From assembly GCA_019694435.1 (NCBI GenBank), contig JAIBBZ010000021.1:1-64000 (forward strand): 64,000 bases of DNA, given 5' to 3'. This DNA comes from Pirellulales bacterium (GTDB lineage: Bacteria; Planctomycetota; Planctomycetia; Pirellulales; JAEUIK01). The translations under genes were made by a program, and so were the position numbers. Position 1 is the first letter of the stretch, and each line of letters opens with the position of its first letter. The notes under the pieces were generated by a model that did no database searches, was not told the origin of the DNA, and was given only the letters and a program-made list of their open reading frames with translations. Below, in pieces: positions 63,391-64,000 of the stretch.

Positions 63391-64000
63391 ATGGCGATGA
63401 GGATCCCCACGAGCGGAATGGTTTCACCGCTGACACGTCCCGCAGGGCTCGTGACGGGCAGGCACGACTGGCACAAATCGGCGCCGCAAAAAATTGCCGC
63501 GGCGGGCGACTGGTCGGCTGATAGCACGGGTTGGCGGGCCTGGGCCAAATATCTTTCGCGTCGCGAGACGCCGCGGCAGCTCTGGCGGTTGATCGACGAC
63601 GAGCAAAGCCCGCTCTTGTGGGCCGCTCCGTTGACGGCCGACGAACAGCCCACGGCCGAGCTGGTTCAGTGGCTCTATCGGCTGTCTTGTGGGCGCTCGC
63701 GTGCGCCGGAAACGCTGTCTGCGCAGATCGAGGCCTGGTTGCACGGCGCGACGGAAAGCGTGTTCGACGTGGCCGAGGCGTTGCAGATCCTGGCCTGGGT
63801 CCATGCCTTGCCCTCGTTGGCTACGCGAACCGCCGCCGGCACCTGGTGGAAGATGCTGCACCACTTCCATCAAGTGGCAACCACGGCAACCGGACTGGAG
63901 CTGAACGGCCATCCGCTCGTCCATCAGCTACTTGCGGGTGAGCTGCCATTGACTCTGGCCTACACGCTGCCCGAGCTGAACTCGTGCCGCGGGCTGATCG
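63391..64000 (+). CDS. Hypothetical protein (3' end outside window)
   Basis: At least 203 residues; the frame is open at the right edge. It starts near the ATG at 63391 (an ATG at 63397 is also in frame) and has a helical, Trp- and Leu-rich sequence: WAKYLSRRETPRQLWRLID, VQWLYRLSCGR, LAWVHALPSLATRTAAG, WWKMLHHFHQVA. The N-terminal 40 residues lack a clear signal peptide. It could be part of a polysaccharide lyase or heparinase-like protein, but I do not recognise the family. Divergent from the YdjY gene. Confidence 0.65.
   Translation, partial: MAMRIPTSGMVSPLTRPAGLVTGRHDWHKSAPQKIAAAGDWSADSTGWRAWAKYLSRRETPRQLWRLIDDEQSPLLWAAPLTADEQPTAELVQWLYRLSCGRSRAPETLSAQIEAWLHGATESVFDVAEALQILAWVHALPSLATRTAAGTWWKMLHHFHQVATTATGLELNGHPLVHQLLAGELPLTLAYTLPELNSCRGLI

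Overview
The window is a GC-rich bacterial chromosome segment that looks like a member of the Planctomycetota, most likely of the Pirellulales; the order is inference. The evidence is a set of lineage-typical families together: a DUF1501 protein, a DUF1549/DUF1553 protein, a cytochrome-c/WD40 fusion, a DUF1559 prepilin-like protein, a PEP-CTERM protein, a sulfatase, YdjY and HTTM proteins, a PQQ-like propeller protein with a malectin-like tail, and an N-terminal planctomycete extracellular-type motif on the first gene. I found no rRNA, tRNA, CRISPR array or intact mobile element.

Layout. 1-7 kb, minus strand: a very large secreted protein with a cyclophilin domain and Ig/cadherin-like repeats (truncated by the window edge), thiL-tsaE, a Deg/HtrA protease and a proline-rich surface protein. 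7.2-12.3 kb, plus: two oligopeptide-ABC ATPases, a large exported protein and a crotonase-family enzyme. 12.6-17.9 kb, minus: SDR-amidase pair and a CopA-type copper ATPase. 18-31 kb: a CinA homologue, a DUF1805 protein, then a planctomycete module of a DUF1501 protein converging on DUF1549/DUF1553, PPC-domain and cytochrome/WD40 genes.

30.8-39.7 kb, plus: a PQQ-propeller protein translationally coupled to a molybdate-type ABC importer (tandem binding protein, permease, ATPase), then a lipoprotein and an orphan LolD-type ATPase. 39.7-43.2 kb: moaD/moeB-like pair (minus), an EmrE-type exporter, a GNAT protein and a TIM-barrel isomerase. 43.2-45.5 kb, minus: PEP-CTERM, DUF1559 and lipoprotein genes. 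45.8-47.8 kb: an XRE/substrate-domain regulator overlapping a TupA-like binding protein. Molybdenum/tungsten handling is therefore a recurring theme between 34.5 and 47.8 kb.

47.8-64 kb: HTTM protein coupled to aat, a second Deg protease, a sulfatase, then a housekeeping block of dnaG-rpoD, a zinc-ribbon coiled-coil protein and greA. This is followed by a lower-GC, apparently accessory gene (59113-60846) whose N-terminus looks like a proteasome/HslV-type Ntn hydrolase fused to an unrecognised C-terminal region. hemQ, a DinB-fold protein, a YdjY protein and a truncated hypothetical gene close the window.

The best candidates for something undescribed are the Ntn-hydrolase fusion, the promoter-terminator leader directly in front of greA, the 36-bp nested palindrome at 30500-30535, and the tandem ModA fusion protein.
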